A stretch of DNA of 64,000 nt from Muribaculaceae bacterium. GTDB lineage: Bacteria > Bacillota > Clostridia > Lachnospirales > Lachnospiraceae. The notes under the pieces were generated by a model that was given only the letters and a program-made list of their open reading frames with translations, was not told the DNA's origin and made no database searches. Shown piece after piece: positions 55,008 through 63,932 of this stretch. The DNA is taken from positions 1 to 64,000 of the forward strand of contig JAMPCA010000008.1 of NCBI GenBank assembly GCA_023666425.1. Reading direction: 5' to 3'. The stretch's first letter is position 1; every line of letters begins with the position of its first letter. A program made the translations under genes and the position numbers.

Positions 55008-55400
55008 ATGAAGAATAGTGCATTTCAGTTCAGTAGCCCGGCATTGACAGATTTGAGATTTGTAATCAATGAGGGCTTTATGGGAAAAGAGAATCAGGAG
55101 GCCTCCATTCGGATGAATATAGCCGTTTCGATTCACAGAGAGGAGAATGCAAGCGAGGCGGTTGTCTCGTTGAGGATTGAGATTGGCGAGCCTGGCGAGC
55201 TGGTTCCTTTCCATATATGTGCGACGGAAAGTGCGGGTTTTCGCTGGGAAGCGGATCTGCAGGAGGCAAATGTGGACAATTTGTTAAATCAGAATGCCCC
55301 GGCGCTTCTGTTGTCCTATCTGCGTCCGGTCATTACACAGATTACGGCCGCTTCACCTTATGAAGCATACAATATACCATTTGTAAATTTCAAAAAATAA
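55008..55400 (+). CDS. SecB-like chaperone
   Basis: A 130-aa protein of the SecB fold. Seen are the N-terminal NSAFQFSSPALTDLRFVINE, the long amphipathic beta strands and above all the C-terminal helix block VDNLLNQNAPALLLSYLRPV followed by ITAASPYEAYNIPFVNFKK, which mirrors the SecB pattern (P-A-LL-Y-R-P-I, then PP-N-FVNF). Firmicutes lack the general SecB export chaperone, and solitary SecB-like genes in other bacteria often belong to toxin-antitoxin-chaperone systems. That makes the two genes upstream interesting. ATG 55008 has AGGATGGGA in front; an ATG at 54999 is possible. Confidence 0.78.
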   Translation: MKNSAFQFSSPALTDLRFVINEGFMGKENQEASIRMNIAVSIHREENASEAVVSLRIEIGEPGELVPFHICATESAGFRWEADLQEANVDNLLNQNAPALLLSYLRPVITQITAASPYEAYNIPFVNFKK

Positions 55401-55422
55401 CAGGGAGGGGCGCCCCTCCCTG
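55401..55422. terminator. GC-rich hairpin, terminator for the minus-strand gene
   Basis: The perfect palindrome CAGGGAGGGGC/GCCCCTCCCTG is flanked by a run of A on its left, that is TTATTTTTT on the minus strand. It ends the L,D-transpeptidase gene and may also block read-through from the SecB-like gene. Confidence 0.8.
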
Positions 55423-55429
55423 CGTTGCA

Positions 55430-56905
55430 TCAGTCCTCTTTTTCCGGATCGACATAGGAATACGCATTGGAAATTTTTGCGTTCTCCGCAGTGAGCTTCA
55501 CAGGCTCTCTGTAATAGGCGATCACCGGCGTTCCCAGATCAATGGCGTCAATGATGGTCTTTGCGGCTTTCTCCGGCACATTGATACAGCCGTGGGAGCC
55601 GCTGGTCTTGTAGATCTCCCCGCCGAATTTGTTGCGCCAGTCCGCATCGTGAATGCCTACATTGTAGGCGAAGGGCATGAAATACTTCACGCTTGAGGCG
55701 TAGTCTTCGCCTATTAACGTAGCGTCTCTCTGGCAGTAGACAATCTTAAACACACCGTCCGGAGAGCCGTTGCCGCGGCTGACATTGCCGGATACAATGT
55801 CCGTGTCCACTACAAGCTCCCCCTCTTTGTAATACCATAGATGCTGGTTTGTGTAGTCGATTTCCACATAGGAGTCGCCGATATCGTCCAGTCCGCTCTG
55901 AATGGCACGCTGTTCGTATACGGGCTCACGGCTGACGGGCACGCCCCCGGCAAGGTCGGCGAGAATCTGCGCCTTTTCGCCGGTCTTGTTTATGACCCAG
56001 CCGTAGTCGCCGCCGCCGATTTTTACCGTGTCGCCCTCGCTGGTTTTGAATTTGCGCACGTCTCCGTAGGTGTTGTAGGTGCTGGCCATATACTGGACAA
56101 AACGCTCGACTTTTTCCTCGTTTACCGTCACCCCGCCGTCCTCCGAAATCTCCAGCATGGAGAGGATCTTTGTGGAGGTCAGCTTCTCGTCCACCCCGTC
56201 GATCTCGTAGTGGATCGTGGAGGCAGTGTAGGCGTCAAGCTGCGCGATGGCGTTCTTCAGGCTCTCGTCCTCCGTCGTGATTTCGGGAGCCTCATAGCAG
56301 TCGTCGGATAAAAGCAGGGACTCCTCCTGATTGTCGATCGCTTCTACAATGGCGGCGAGCACATTTTCTGCGATCGGGGTGTTGCCCTTTTGCTCTTCCA
56401 CCACCTGATAGCCGCTCTCGGTGATGTCCAGATAGGCGTTCTGGGGAGCTTCAAGCAAATCCTCCGAAAAAAGGGCAAGGCCGTCTACCAGGGTCTTTAG
56501 CTTTGCGCTGTCGTAGGTAAAGGAGCGGTCCATGTCATAGTGATGGGGGCGAAAGAGCTCTACCGGCCAGGCGAGAAAGGACTGGCTGTTTAAAATGGCC
56601 AGTTCCTCGCCCTTTTTATTGTATGTGTAGTCAAAATCCATGCCCGCGATGTGATATTTGTCGCCCCTGCGGTCGAGGATCGTGAGCAGGTAGTCGCTGC
56701 CGTTTGCGATATTTTTGACTTCGACGCTGGCGGCAGTCTGATTGCCGCAGGCGACGTCCCCCACAGTGGTGTTCGGAAAGTAATGGTTCCTGTAGTAGAC
56801 CGCGCCGCCGATATAGCCGCCCAGCACCGCAGAGAGGGTCAGAGCCAGGGCAATGACGAGTCCTCCCGGAGCCTTTCTTTTTTTGTGTGTAGATTTTGTA
56901 GCCAT
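55430..56905 (-). CDS. L,D-transpeptidase (YkuD) with peptidoglycan-binding domains
   Basis: A 491-aa cell-wall enzyme. A basic N-terminus (MATKSTHKKRK) and one membrane anchor (about 14-37) lead to two PG_binding_4-type domains (about 60-330) and a C-terminal YkuD domain (350-475). The catalytic signature is present: His in YNVGIHDADW and the nucleophile Cys in SGSHGCINVPE. It cross-links peptidoglycan stem peptides (3-3 links) outside the membrane. GGGAG lies 6 nt before ATG 56905, so I drop the 15 extra residues of the longer frame. Confidence 0.93.
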   Translation of the reverse strand: MATKSTHKKRKAPGGLVIALALTLSAVLGGYIGGAVYYRNHYFPNTTVGDVACGNQTAASVEVKNIANGSDYLLTILDRRGDKYHIAGMDFDYTYNKKGEELAILNSQSFLAWPVELFRPHHYDMDRSFTYDSAKLKTLVDGLALFSEDLLEAPQNAYLDITESGYQVVEEQKGNTPIAENVLAAIVEAIDNQEESLLLSDDCYEAPEITTEDESLKNAIAQLDAYTASTIHYEIDGVDEKLTSTKILSMLEISEDGGVTVNEEKVERFVQYMASTYNTYGDVRKFKTSEGDTVKIGGGDYGWVINKTGEKAQILADLAGGVPVSREPVYEQRAIQSGLDDIGDSYVEIDYTNQHLWYYKEGELVVDTDIVSGNVSRGNGSPDGVFKIVYCQRDATLIGEDYASSVKYFMPFAYNVGIHDADWRNKFGGEIYKTSGSHGCINVPEKAAKTIIDAIDLGTPVIAYYREPVKLTAENAKISNAYSYVDPEKED

Positions 56906-56952
56906 AGTCTGCTCCCTTGCATTTGCTTGTAATATCAATATATGTCCCAAAA

Positions 56953-58188
56953 TCAGCTTTTAGGCTTTAAATGCGGTACCGGCATATAGCGGGGAACGCC
57001 GTCTTCATACTCCACAGCGGTCTCTCCCTGTATCAGGGGCCGCAGATAGGAGAGCAGCTCCGGCGTAACGTCGTTTCCGGCCTCGTTGATCCACTCCCGC
57101 GGGATGGTCTTCGCCTCGTTGGCGATTCCGGTAATCGGCGCGTGGGAGCAGCTCGTTGTGTAAGGCGCATTGGAAAGCCTCTGTATGGTTGCCATGGAGG
57201 CGGTGACGCCCTGCCCGGCGAGAGTCACGGCATACTCCCCGAGGGAAAAGCTCTCTTTCAGGTCTACGGCGCTCGCCATGTGGGCGGCACAGCGCTGGAG
57301 CACGTTGATCTCCACTGAGCGCACCTTGACGCCGAGGTTCTCAGCCACCAGATATTCCAGCGTCTTTCCCGCTCCGGAGAGCTGCCGGTGTCCGAACTGG
57401 TCGGCGGCGGCGCTGGCGGCGATATAATTGCCTGCAATATCCCGCACCCCTTCGGAGACGGCGACGATTACATTGTTGTTTGCCGCAAAGCTTTCCCGGA
57501 TATCCGCCAAAAAGCGGCCGGAATCGAAGGGAATCTCCGGCAGATAGAGAAGGTGGGGCGCATTGTTGTAGCTGTTGCGCGCCAGTGCGCTGGCGGCGGT
57601 GAGCCAGCCTGCGTCCCTCCCCATGATCTCCACGATGGTGACGCTCTTCACCGGATAGATGAACGTGTCGTGGGCAATCTCGAGCATAGTGCCTGCAATG
57701 TATTTTGCGGCGGAGCCAAAGCCCGGCGTGTGATCCGTATGGCACAGATCGTTGTCGATGGTCTTGGGAACGCCGAGGATACGGATATCACTCCCGGTCT
57801 CTGCGGCGTACTGTGACAGTTTTAGGACTGTGTCCATGGAATCGTTGCCGCCGATATAGAAAAAGGCGCCGATATCCAGCCGCTCAAGCTGGTCGAAAAT
57901 CTGCCGGTAGGGCGCAGCGTCCACACGGTAATCCGGGAGACGGTGGCGGCAGGAGCCCAGATACATCGCCGGAGTGGAAATCAGGCGGTTCATGCAGCCG
58001 GCATGGAAAACTGTCCCGGTGAGATCCAGGTAATTTTCATTTAAAATGCCAAGAATACCGTTGACCGCGCCATAGCAGATATCGTAAAACCCGGAGGAGG
58101 AGACGCCTGCGATGACCCCTGCAAGGCTCGCGTTGATGGCAGCGGTGGGACCTCCTGACTGGGCAACCAGACAATTTTTGTGCTTCAT
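56953..58188 (-). CDS. PPi-type 6-phosphofructokinase
   Basis: A 411-aa phosphofructokinase. In the phosphoryl-donor site it reads GGNDSMDT and VPKTIDND: an Asp after GGN in place of Gly, and Lys in place of Gly in the P(G/K)TIDND motif, the residues that mark pyrophosphate-dependent enzymes over ATP-dependent ones. The substrate site shows IMGRDAGWLTA and SEGVRD. It should run fructose-6-phosphate to fructose-1,6-bisphosphate reversibly with PPi, which saves ATP in anaerobes. AAAGGACGG precedes ATG 58188; the 30-residue upstream extension lacks an RBS. Confidence 0.92.
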   Translation of the reverse strand: MKHKNCLVAQSGGPTAAINASLAGVIAGVSSSGFYDICYGAVNGILGILNENYLDLTGTVFHAGCMNRLISTPAMYLGSCRHRLPDYRVDAAPYRQIFDQLERLDIGAFFYIGGNDSMDTVLKLSQYAAETGSDIRILGVPKTIDNDLCHTDHTPGFGSAAKYIAGTMLEIAHDTFIYPVKSVTIVEIMGRDAGWLTAASALARNSYNNAPHLLYLPEIPFDSGRFLADIRESFAANNNVIVAVSEGVRDIAGNYIAASAAADQFGHRQLSGAGKTLEYLVAENLGVKVRSVEINVLQRCAAHMASAVDLKESFSLGEYAVTLAGQGVTASMATIQRLSNAPYTTSCSHAPITGIANEAKTIPREWINEAGNDVTPELLSYLRPLIQGETAVEYEDGVPRYMPVPHLKPKS

Positions 58189-58363
58189 GGGAATATTCCG
58201 TCCTTTCTCGCTTCGTATGTATACATTATTGTAGAGGTTTTGGCGGCCAAGTGCAAGAAAAACCGAAAAATCGGGCATGGAAATTTTTGTTGCTACTTTT
58301 TTTTAAGTCCTGCTTGCAGTATGAGGGATTTTCGTTTAGTATGGGATATATAAGGAGGTAGCT

Positions 58364-59386
58364 ATGCGTTATCCACAATTTCTTCATAAAAACGGCACGA
58401 TCGGTTTTGTCGCACCCTCCTATGGGTGTGCCGCAGAGCCGTACTATACTGCGTTTATGCACGCGATCGACAAATTCCATGCGGCGGGCTATCAGACACA
58501 GCTTGGCCCCAACTGTCTGGTAGAGCTTGGCGTTGGGATCAGCAATACCCCGGAGCTCTGCGGAAAAGAGCTGAACGAGAGCTATCTGGGGGAGGAGAAC
58601 GACGCCATCATTTCCTGCGGCGGCGGAGAGCTGATGTGCGAGGTGGTTCCCTACATTGATTTTGAGGCGATTGCGAAGGCGAAGCCCAAGTGGTATATGG
58701 GATTTTCTGACAACACGAATTTTACCTTTCTTTCGACGACGCTCTGCGATACGGCGGCAATTTACGGCCCCTGCGCATCGGCATTCGGCATGGAGCCGCT
58801 GCATCCGTCAGTGCAGGACGCATTTGACCTGCTTTGCGGCAGGAAGGACACATTTACGAATTACGACCTTTGGGAGAGGGAGAGCCTTAAGACGGAGGAG
58901 GAGCCCCTTGCGCCCTACAACGTGACAGAGCCGGTGGTGATCCGTTCTTTCCCGGGGAAGGACGTGCATATGCAGGGGCGGCTGATCGGCGGATGCATGG
59001 ACTGTCTGGTGAACCTTCTGGGCACGCGGTTCGACCGGGTAAAGGATTTTAATGAGCGCTATGGAAAGGACGGCATCATCTGGTTTTTAGAGGCCTGCGA
59101 TCTGAACGTTATGTCCATTCGGCGGGCCATCTGGGAGATGAAAAATGCAGGCTGGTTTTCCCATCTGAAGGGCTTTCTTTTCGGACGCCCGCTGTGCTTT
59201 GGGCAGGAGATGTTCGGCATTGACCAGTATGAGGCGGTGACAGCGCTTTTAAAGGAATATGGGGTGCCGGTCATCATGGATCTGGACATCGGCCATCTGT
59301 CGCCGATGATGCCGGTGGTCAGCGGAGCCATGGCGGATGTTGCGTTTGAGGACGGGACATTTACCATCCGTTACCGCTACGAATAA
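58364..59386 (+). CDS. LD-carboxypeptidase family (S66, LdcA/MccF-like)
   Basis: A 340-aa serine peptidase of family S66. The nucleophile elbow is MGFSDNTNF, with the Glu of the Ser-Glu-His triad in LEACDLN and the His in DLDIGHLSPMMP. S66 enzymes trim the D-Ala from tetrapeptide muropeptides (LdcA) or detoxify microcin C and similar acyl-adenylates (MccF). The pattern GFSDNT and length fit both; cell-wall genes around (YkuD, glucosaminidase) favour muropeptide recycling, though this is inference. No signal peptide. AAGGAGG precedes the ATG; the gene is divergent from the phosphofructokinase across 175 bp. Confidence 0.88.
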   Translation: MRYPQFLHKNGTIGFVAPSYGCAAEPYYTAFMHAIDKFHAAGYQTQLGPNCLVELGVGISNTPELCGKELNESYLGEENDAIISCGGGELMCEVVPYIDFEAIAKAKPKWYMGFSDNTNFTFLSTTLCDTAAIYGPCASAFGMEPLHPSVQDAFDLLCGRKDTFTNYDLWERESLKTEEEPLAPYNVTEPVVIRSFPGKDVHMQGRLIGGCMDCLVNLLGTRFDRVKDFNERYGKDGIIWFLEACDLNVMSIRRAIWEMKNAGWFSHLKGFLFGRPLCFGQEMFGIDQYEAVTALLKEYGVPVIMDLDIGHLSPMMPVVSGAMADVAFEDGTFTIRYRYE

Positions 59387-59403
59387 GAATGGGAGGAAAA
59401 ACC

Positions 59404-60327
59404 ATGAAAAAGAGACTGTTTTCGCTGTTTTTGGCTGCGCTGGTGTTCTGTGCGGCTCCGGCGGCGGCCTGTGGGACGGAGATAGAAAATACCGCAGATG
59501 TGGGAGACGGGGTCGTTATCACGCAGGAGGATAAGCCCTATCTTGCGCTGGGGGCGGATCTTTCGGCGGACGAGCAGCACACAGTGCTGGATCTGATGGG
59601 GATACGGGCGGAGGATTTTGACCTTTACGACGTAGCCTATGTAAACAATTCCGAGGAACACACCTATCTGGACGCCTATGTGCCGAAGGAGAAGATCGGT
59701 ACCCGCGCCCTTTCCTCTGTGTTTATCTGTCTGGAGGAGGAGGGAGCAGGCGTCAGCATCTCCACCTACAACATCAATTACTGTACCGTGGGTATGTACA
59801 AAAACGCCCTCGCCACGGCGGGGATTGTGGATGCGAGCATCATCGTGGCAGGCCCTTTCCCGATTTCCGGCACGGCGGCTCTCGTCGGAACCTTTAAGGC
59901 ATACGAAGAGCTTACGGGGGAATCGCTGGATGAGGCTGTCGTGGATGCGGCGATGGACGAGCTGGTGACGACCGGCGAGCTGGAGGAGAGCATCGGCGGA
60001 GAGGCCGAGGATGTGGAGGCGATGATCGCCGACCTGAAAGGGCGCATTGCCAGAGGCGAGCTGAAGGGTACAGAGGATATACGGGCGGCGATTGAGGACG
60101 CTGCGAAGAACTATCACATTGAGATCACGGAGGCGGACAAGGAGAAGCTTCTGGAGCTTTTGGAGAAGCTTAAGGATCTGGACTTAGACTGGGATAAGAT
60201 TGCAGACCAGGCGTCAAAGCTCGTGGATCAGCTGAACAATGCAGTGAAAAATAACGAGGGCTTTTTTGAGAACATTAAGAATTTTTTTAGGAAGCTTTTT
60301 GACACGGTCCGGTCGTGGTTCAGTTAA
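59404..60327 (+). CDS. Secreted DUF1002-family protein
   Basis: A 307-aa exported protein. The signal peptide MKKRLFSLFLAALVFCAAPA ends near AAACGTE; the AAAC could be a weak lipobox but is not a consensus one. The body matches DUF1002, known from Bacillus YpuA-like proteins: LGADLSADEQHTVLDLMGI, VSISTYNINYCTVGMYKNAL and the acidic helical region following. The C-terminal 100 residues are strongly charged helices. Function unknown; a place at the cell surface is certain only in so far as the signal peptide goes. GGGAGG precedes ATG 59404. The Na/Pi transporter gene begins 18 nt downstream. Confidence 0.85.
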   Translation: MKKRLFSLFLAALVFCAAPAAACGTEIENTADVGDGVVITQEDKPYLALGADLSADEQHTVLDLMGIRAEDFDLYDVAYVNNSEEHTYLDAYVPKEKIGTRALSSVFICLEEEGAGVSISTYNINYCTVGMYKNALATAGIVDASIIVAGPFPISGTAALVGTFKAYEELTGESLDEAVVDAAMDELVTTGELEESIGGEAEDVEAMIADLKGRIARGELKGTEDIRAAIEDAAKNYHIEITEADKEKLLELLEKLKDLDLDWDKIADQASKLVDQLNNAVKNNEGFFENIKNFFRKLFDTVRSWFS

Positions 60328-60345
60328 GGGGGACAGGTAGTACAT

Positions 60346-62142
60346 ATGAATGGTTTTACAATTATTCTCTCCCTGCTTTCCGGGGTTGCGCTCTTTCTCT
60401 TTGGAATGTCCCTGATGGGGGATGGACTCAAGCGGGTGGCGGGAGACAAGCTTGAGCTTGTGCTCTACAAACTCACCAGCACGCCGCTCAAGGGCGTGCT
60501 GCTCGGCACGGTCGTTACGGCGATCATCCAGTCCTCCTCCGCGACCACCGTTATGGTGGTCGGCTTTGTGAATTCCGGAATGATGAAGGTCGCGCAGGCA
60601 ATCGGAATCATCATGGGGGCGAACATCGGCACCAGCGTGACGGGCTGGATTCTCTGCCTCTCCTATATCGAGGGCAGCGAGGGTATTGCGCAGATGCTCT
60701 CCACGGCTACAATCTCTGCGATCGTGGCGATCATTGGAATTGTTTTTAAGATGTTTACCAAACGGACGGCCTACAAAAACGTAGGCGATATTATGCTGGG
60801 CTTCGCCATTCTGATGGTAGGGATGCAGACCATGAGCGGTGCGGTGGCTCCCCTCAAAGAGGAGGAGGCCTTTGTCAATATGCTGACGATGTTCTCCAAC
60901 CCGTTCCTGGGAATTCTTGTGGGGATTCTGTTTACGGCGGTGCTGCAGAGCGCTTCGGCCTCTGTCGGTATTCTGCAGGCGCTGTCTGTGACCGGGAATA
61001 TCACCTTTGCGGCGGCGCTTCCCATCACGATGGGAATTGGCGTGGGTGCGGCATGTCCCGTGCTTTTGTCCTCCATCGGAACCAACAAAAACGGTAAGCG
61101 CACAGCCCTTATCTATCTGCTGAACGACCTTTTTGGAATGCTGTTCTGGTCGGTCACCTTTTACACGGTGAACGCCTTTGTGCATTTTACATTTTTGGAT
61201 CATGTGATGCGCCCGGTGACGATCGCGCTGATGAATTCGGTGTTCCGTCTGGCGACGATCCTGCTTCTGATTCCCTTTATCCGGCAGATCGAAAAGCTGG
61301 TGTTTAAGCTGGTGAAGGATACCCCGGAGGATATGGAGGAGCAGGCGGATTTCGATCTTCTGGAGGAACGCTTCTTAGTGTATCCCGCCCTCGCGATCGC
61401 CCAGAGCCACACCGCCATGAACGGCATGGCGAAAAAGTCAAGAAAAAATATCCTGCGGGCGCTCTCGCTGCTGGAGGATTACTCAGAGGACAAGTACCGC
61501 AAGGTGCAGGAAAAGGAGAATTTAATCGACAAGTATGAGGACAAGCTCGGCACTTATCTGATGCAGCTCACCGGCCATGAGATGTCCATGACCCAGACAA
61601 AGCAGGTGTCCAAATTCTTGCACACCATCAGCGATTTTGAGCGTCTGGGCGACCATGCGGTGAATATTTCCGGCGTGGGGAAGGAGCTGGTGGAGAAAAA
61701 AGTATCCTTTTCCGATTCCGCCGAGTATGAGCTGGATGTACTGGAGAGCGCGGTGAAGGAGATCGTGGATCTGACGGTGGGAGCTTTCTGTGAGGACGAC
61801 CTTTCGCTTGCGGCGCGCGTAGAACCCCTGCGGGAGCTGATCGGCATACTCTGCAACGATCTAAAGAACCACCATGTCAAGCGTCTCCGGGAGGGAAAAT
61901 GTGAGATCAAGCAGGGCTTTGCCTTCAACGACCTGCTGACCAACCTGGAGCGTATTGCCGCCCACTGTTCCAACGTGGCGGTGGCGGTGATTGAATCCGA
62001 GATGACCGAGCTGGATACGCATGAATATCTGCGAAGCGTGCGGGAGATGAAGAACGAAAACTATCTTGACTGTTTTGAGGAATATGCCATGAAATACAAT
62101 CTTCGCGGCAGGGAGTCCAAGAAGGTCAAAAAGGGAAAATAA
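60346..62142 (+). CDS. Na+/phosphate cotransporter with PhoU-like domain
   Basis: A 598-aa membrane protein of the NptA/YjbB type. The two inverted Na_Pi_cotrans repeats are recognised by their QSSSATTVMVVGFVNSGMM and QSASASVGILQALS signatures within about ten membrane helices (1-320). The C-terminal 220 residues form a PhoU-like helical domain (HTISDFERLGDHAVNISG, LTNLERIAAHCSNVAV), which is thought to regulate uptake. It imports phosphate using sodium. The intergenic distance to the DUF1002 gene is 18 nt and to the glucosaminidase gene 20 nt, so the three may be one transcript. Confidence 0.94.
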   Translation: MNGFTIILSLLSGVALFLFGMSLMGDGLKRVAGDKLELVLYKLTSTPLKGVLLGTVVTAIIQSSSATTVMVVGFVNSGMMKVAQAIGIIMGANIGTSVTGWILCLSYIEGSEGIAQMLSTATISAIVAIIGIVFKMFTKRTAYKNVGDIMLGFAILMVGMQTMSGAVAPLKEEEAFVNMLTMFSNPFLGILVGILFTAVLQSASASVGILQALSVTGNITFAAALPITMGIGVGAACPVLLSSIGTNKNGKRTALIYLLNDLFGMLFWSVTFYTVNAFVHFTFLDHVMRPVTIALMNSVFRLATILLLIPFIRQIEKLVFKLVKDTPEDMEEQADFDLLEERFLVYPALAIAQSHTAMNGMAKKSRKNILRALSLLEDYSEDKYRKVQEKENLIDKYEDKLGTYLMQLTGHEMSMTQTKQVSKFLHTISDFERLGDHAVNISGVGKELVEKKVSFSDSAEYELDVLESAVKEIVDLTVGAFCEDDLSLAARVEPLRELIGILCNDLKNHHVKRLREGKCEIKQGFAFNDLLTNLERIAAHCSNVAVAVIESEMTELDTHEYLRSVREMKNENYLDCFEEYAMKYNLRGRESKKVKKGK

Positions 62143-62162
62143 AGAATTAAGGAATACGGAGT

Positions 62163-63905
62163 ATGAGAAAGAACCTGAGAGTGCGCGTCCCGGCGATGCT
62201 GCTTGCGGCGGCGCTTATTCTTACAAGTGGAATTTTCGGCTGGGAAGGGCTGGCGAAGGCGGCCGATACCGCCTATATTTCGCAGCTGCAGGCGCTGGGA
62301 TTCCCGGACAGCTATGCGGCAGGACTGGCGGCTTTGCATGAAAAGTATCCGGCGTGGCAGTTTGAGGCGGTCAATACCGGGCTGGAGTGGAGTACCGTGG
62401 TACAGATGGAGAGCCGGAACGGCTTTAATCTGGTGCCAAAGAGCGGGGACGACGCAAGGAAATCCACCACCGAGGGAGCCTATGACTGGTACACAAACAC
62501 ATGGACAGTGTACGACGGCTCCACATGGGTGGGGGCGGGAGGCGATTACATTGCCTACTGTATGGATCCGAGAAATTTTCTGGACGAGACCAGCATTTTC
62601 CAGTATGAGCGTTTGAGCTACAGCGATACGCAGACAAAGGAGGGTGTGGAGTCGATTTTAAAAGGCACATTTATGGAGACTCCGGTGAAGGATACGGACG
62701 GCACGGTGCTGGATTACGCCGAGGCCTTTGTTGCGATTGGCAAAGAAACCGGCGTGAGTCCCTACCATCTGGCGTCCAGAGTGCGCCAGGAGCAGGGACT
62801 TAAGGGTACAAGCTCCCTGATCTCCGGTGTTTACAGCGGGTATGAGGGCTACTACAACTACTTCAATGTGGGAGCCTCCGGCGTGACCTCCTCCCTCGTC
62901 ATTAAAAACGGTCTGGATTATGCGAAAAAGGCGGGCTGGGACAGCCGCTACAAAGCGCTTTTGGGAGGCGCGCAGATCCTTTCCAAAAACTATATATCCG
63001 TGGGGCAGGATACCCTGTATTTTCAAAAATTTAATGTGGTCAATACAGCCTCTCTTTATTCCCACCAGTATATGACCAACGTGACGGCGGCCATCACTGA
63101 GGGAAAAAAGCTGGGCGAGGGCTACAGTGACAAACAGCAGGCCTTTGTGTTCCGCATCCCGGTGTACAATAACATGCCGGAACAAGCGGTGGCGTTTACG
63201 GCTGCGGGGAATCCGAACAACTATTTAAAGACCCTTGTGGTCGCAGGATATTCGCTGACCCCGAGCTTTGACGGGGCGACGGAGAAATACTCGCTGGTGG
63301 TGGATGCGGGAGTGAAGTCAATCGACGTCTCCGCCTCTGCGGTGGCGGGCACTTCAAAGATTACGGGTACCGGAAGCATCCAGCTGAGTGCCGGAACCAA
63401 CACCATAGAGATCGTCTGTACGTCGGGCAGCGGAAACGCAAAGACCTACACGCTGACGGTGGTGCAGCAGGAGGCGGAGGCAGCGCTCACCTCCACGAAG
63501 TACAAGGTGGGCAGCAAATACATCACGGGGCTTTCCCCCGGGGTGAAGGCGGCTTCGTTTCTCAAGAATGTGAGCGCCGCAGACGGGACAGTAAAGCTCA
63601 CGGGAACAGACGGCGGGGAGGTCACCGGTAAGGTCGCCACCGGCAACACGCTGGAGGTGCTTGACGCCGGCGGAACGGTCACGGCTTCCTACAAAATCGT
63701 AGTGTACGGGGACGTCAACGGGGACGGCGAGATCAATGTGCTGGATATGATTAAGGTGAACCGGCACATTTTGGGACTCTCCAAGCTGTCCGGCTGTTAT
63801 TTAAAGGCCGCGGACGCCAACCGTGCAAACGACGGCGTCAATGTGCTGGATATGATATTTATCAACAGACATGCGCTGGGGCTTACCAAGATTAAGCAGG
63901 ATTAG
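62163..63905 (+). CDS. Secreted cell-wall glucosaminidase with dockerin module
   Basis: A 580-aa exported protein. A signal peptide (about 1-34, ending AKA) is followed by a catalytic region of GH73/LytD type (about 45-330) with SPYHLASRVRQEQGLKGTSS holding the likely catalytic Glu, and YNYFNVGASG, typical of endo-beta-N-acetylglucosaminidases. Then comes a cadherin-like beta-sandwich (345-440), a second beta domain (450-515) and a C-terminal dockerin: two calcium-binding repeats GDVNGDGEINVLDMIKVNRH and DANRANDGVNVLDMIFINRH. It cuts peptidoglycan glycan strands outside the cell. Dockerins bind cohesins; none is encoded here. The next gene starts 27 nt downstream. Confidence 0.9.
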   Translation: MRKNLRVRVPAMLLAAALILTSGIFGWEGLAKAADTAYISQLQALGFPDSYAAGLAALHEKYPAWQFEAVNTGLEWSTVVQMESRNGFNLVPKSGDDARKSTTEGAYDWYTNTWTVYDGSTWVGAGGDYIAYCMDPRNFLDETSIFQYERLSYSDTQTKEGVESILKGTFMETPVKDTDGTVLDYAEAFVAIGKETGVSPYHLASRVRQEQGLKGTSSLISGVYSGYEGYYNYFNVGASGVTSSLVIKNGLDYAKKAGWDSRYKALLGGAQILSKNYISVGQDTLYFQKFNVVNTASLYSHQYMTNVTAAITEGKKLGEGYSDKQQAFVFRIPVYNNMPEQAVAFTAAGNPNNYLKTLVVAGYSLTPSFDGATEKYSLVVDAGVKSIDVSASAVAGTSKITGTGSIQLSAGTNTIEIVCTSGSGNAKTYTLTVVQQEAEAALTSTKYKVGSKYITGLSPGVKAASFLKNVSAADGTVKLTGTDGGEVTGKVATGNTLEVLDAGGTVTASYKIVVYGDVNGDGEINVLDMIKVNRHILGLSKLSGCYLKAADANRANDGVNVLDMIFINRHALGLTKIKQD

Positions 63906-63932
63906 TGCCCACACAAACGGAAAGGAAGACAC

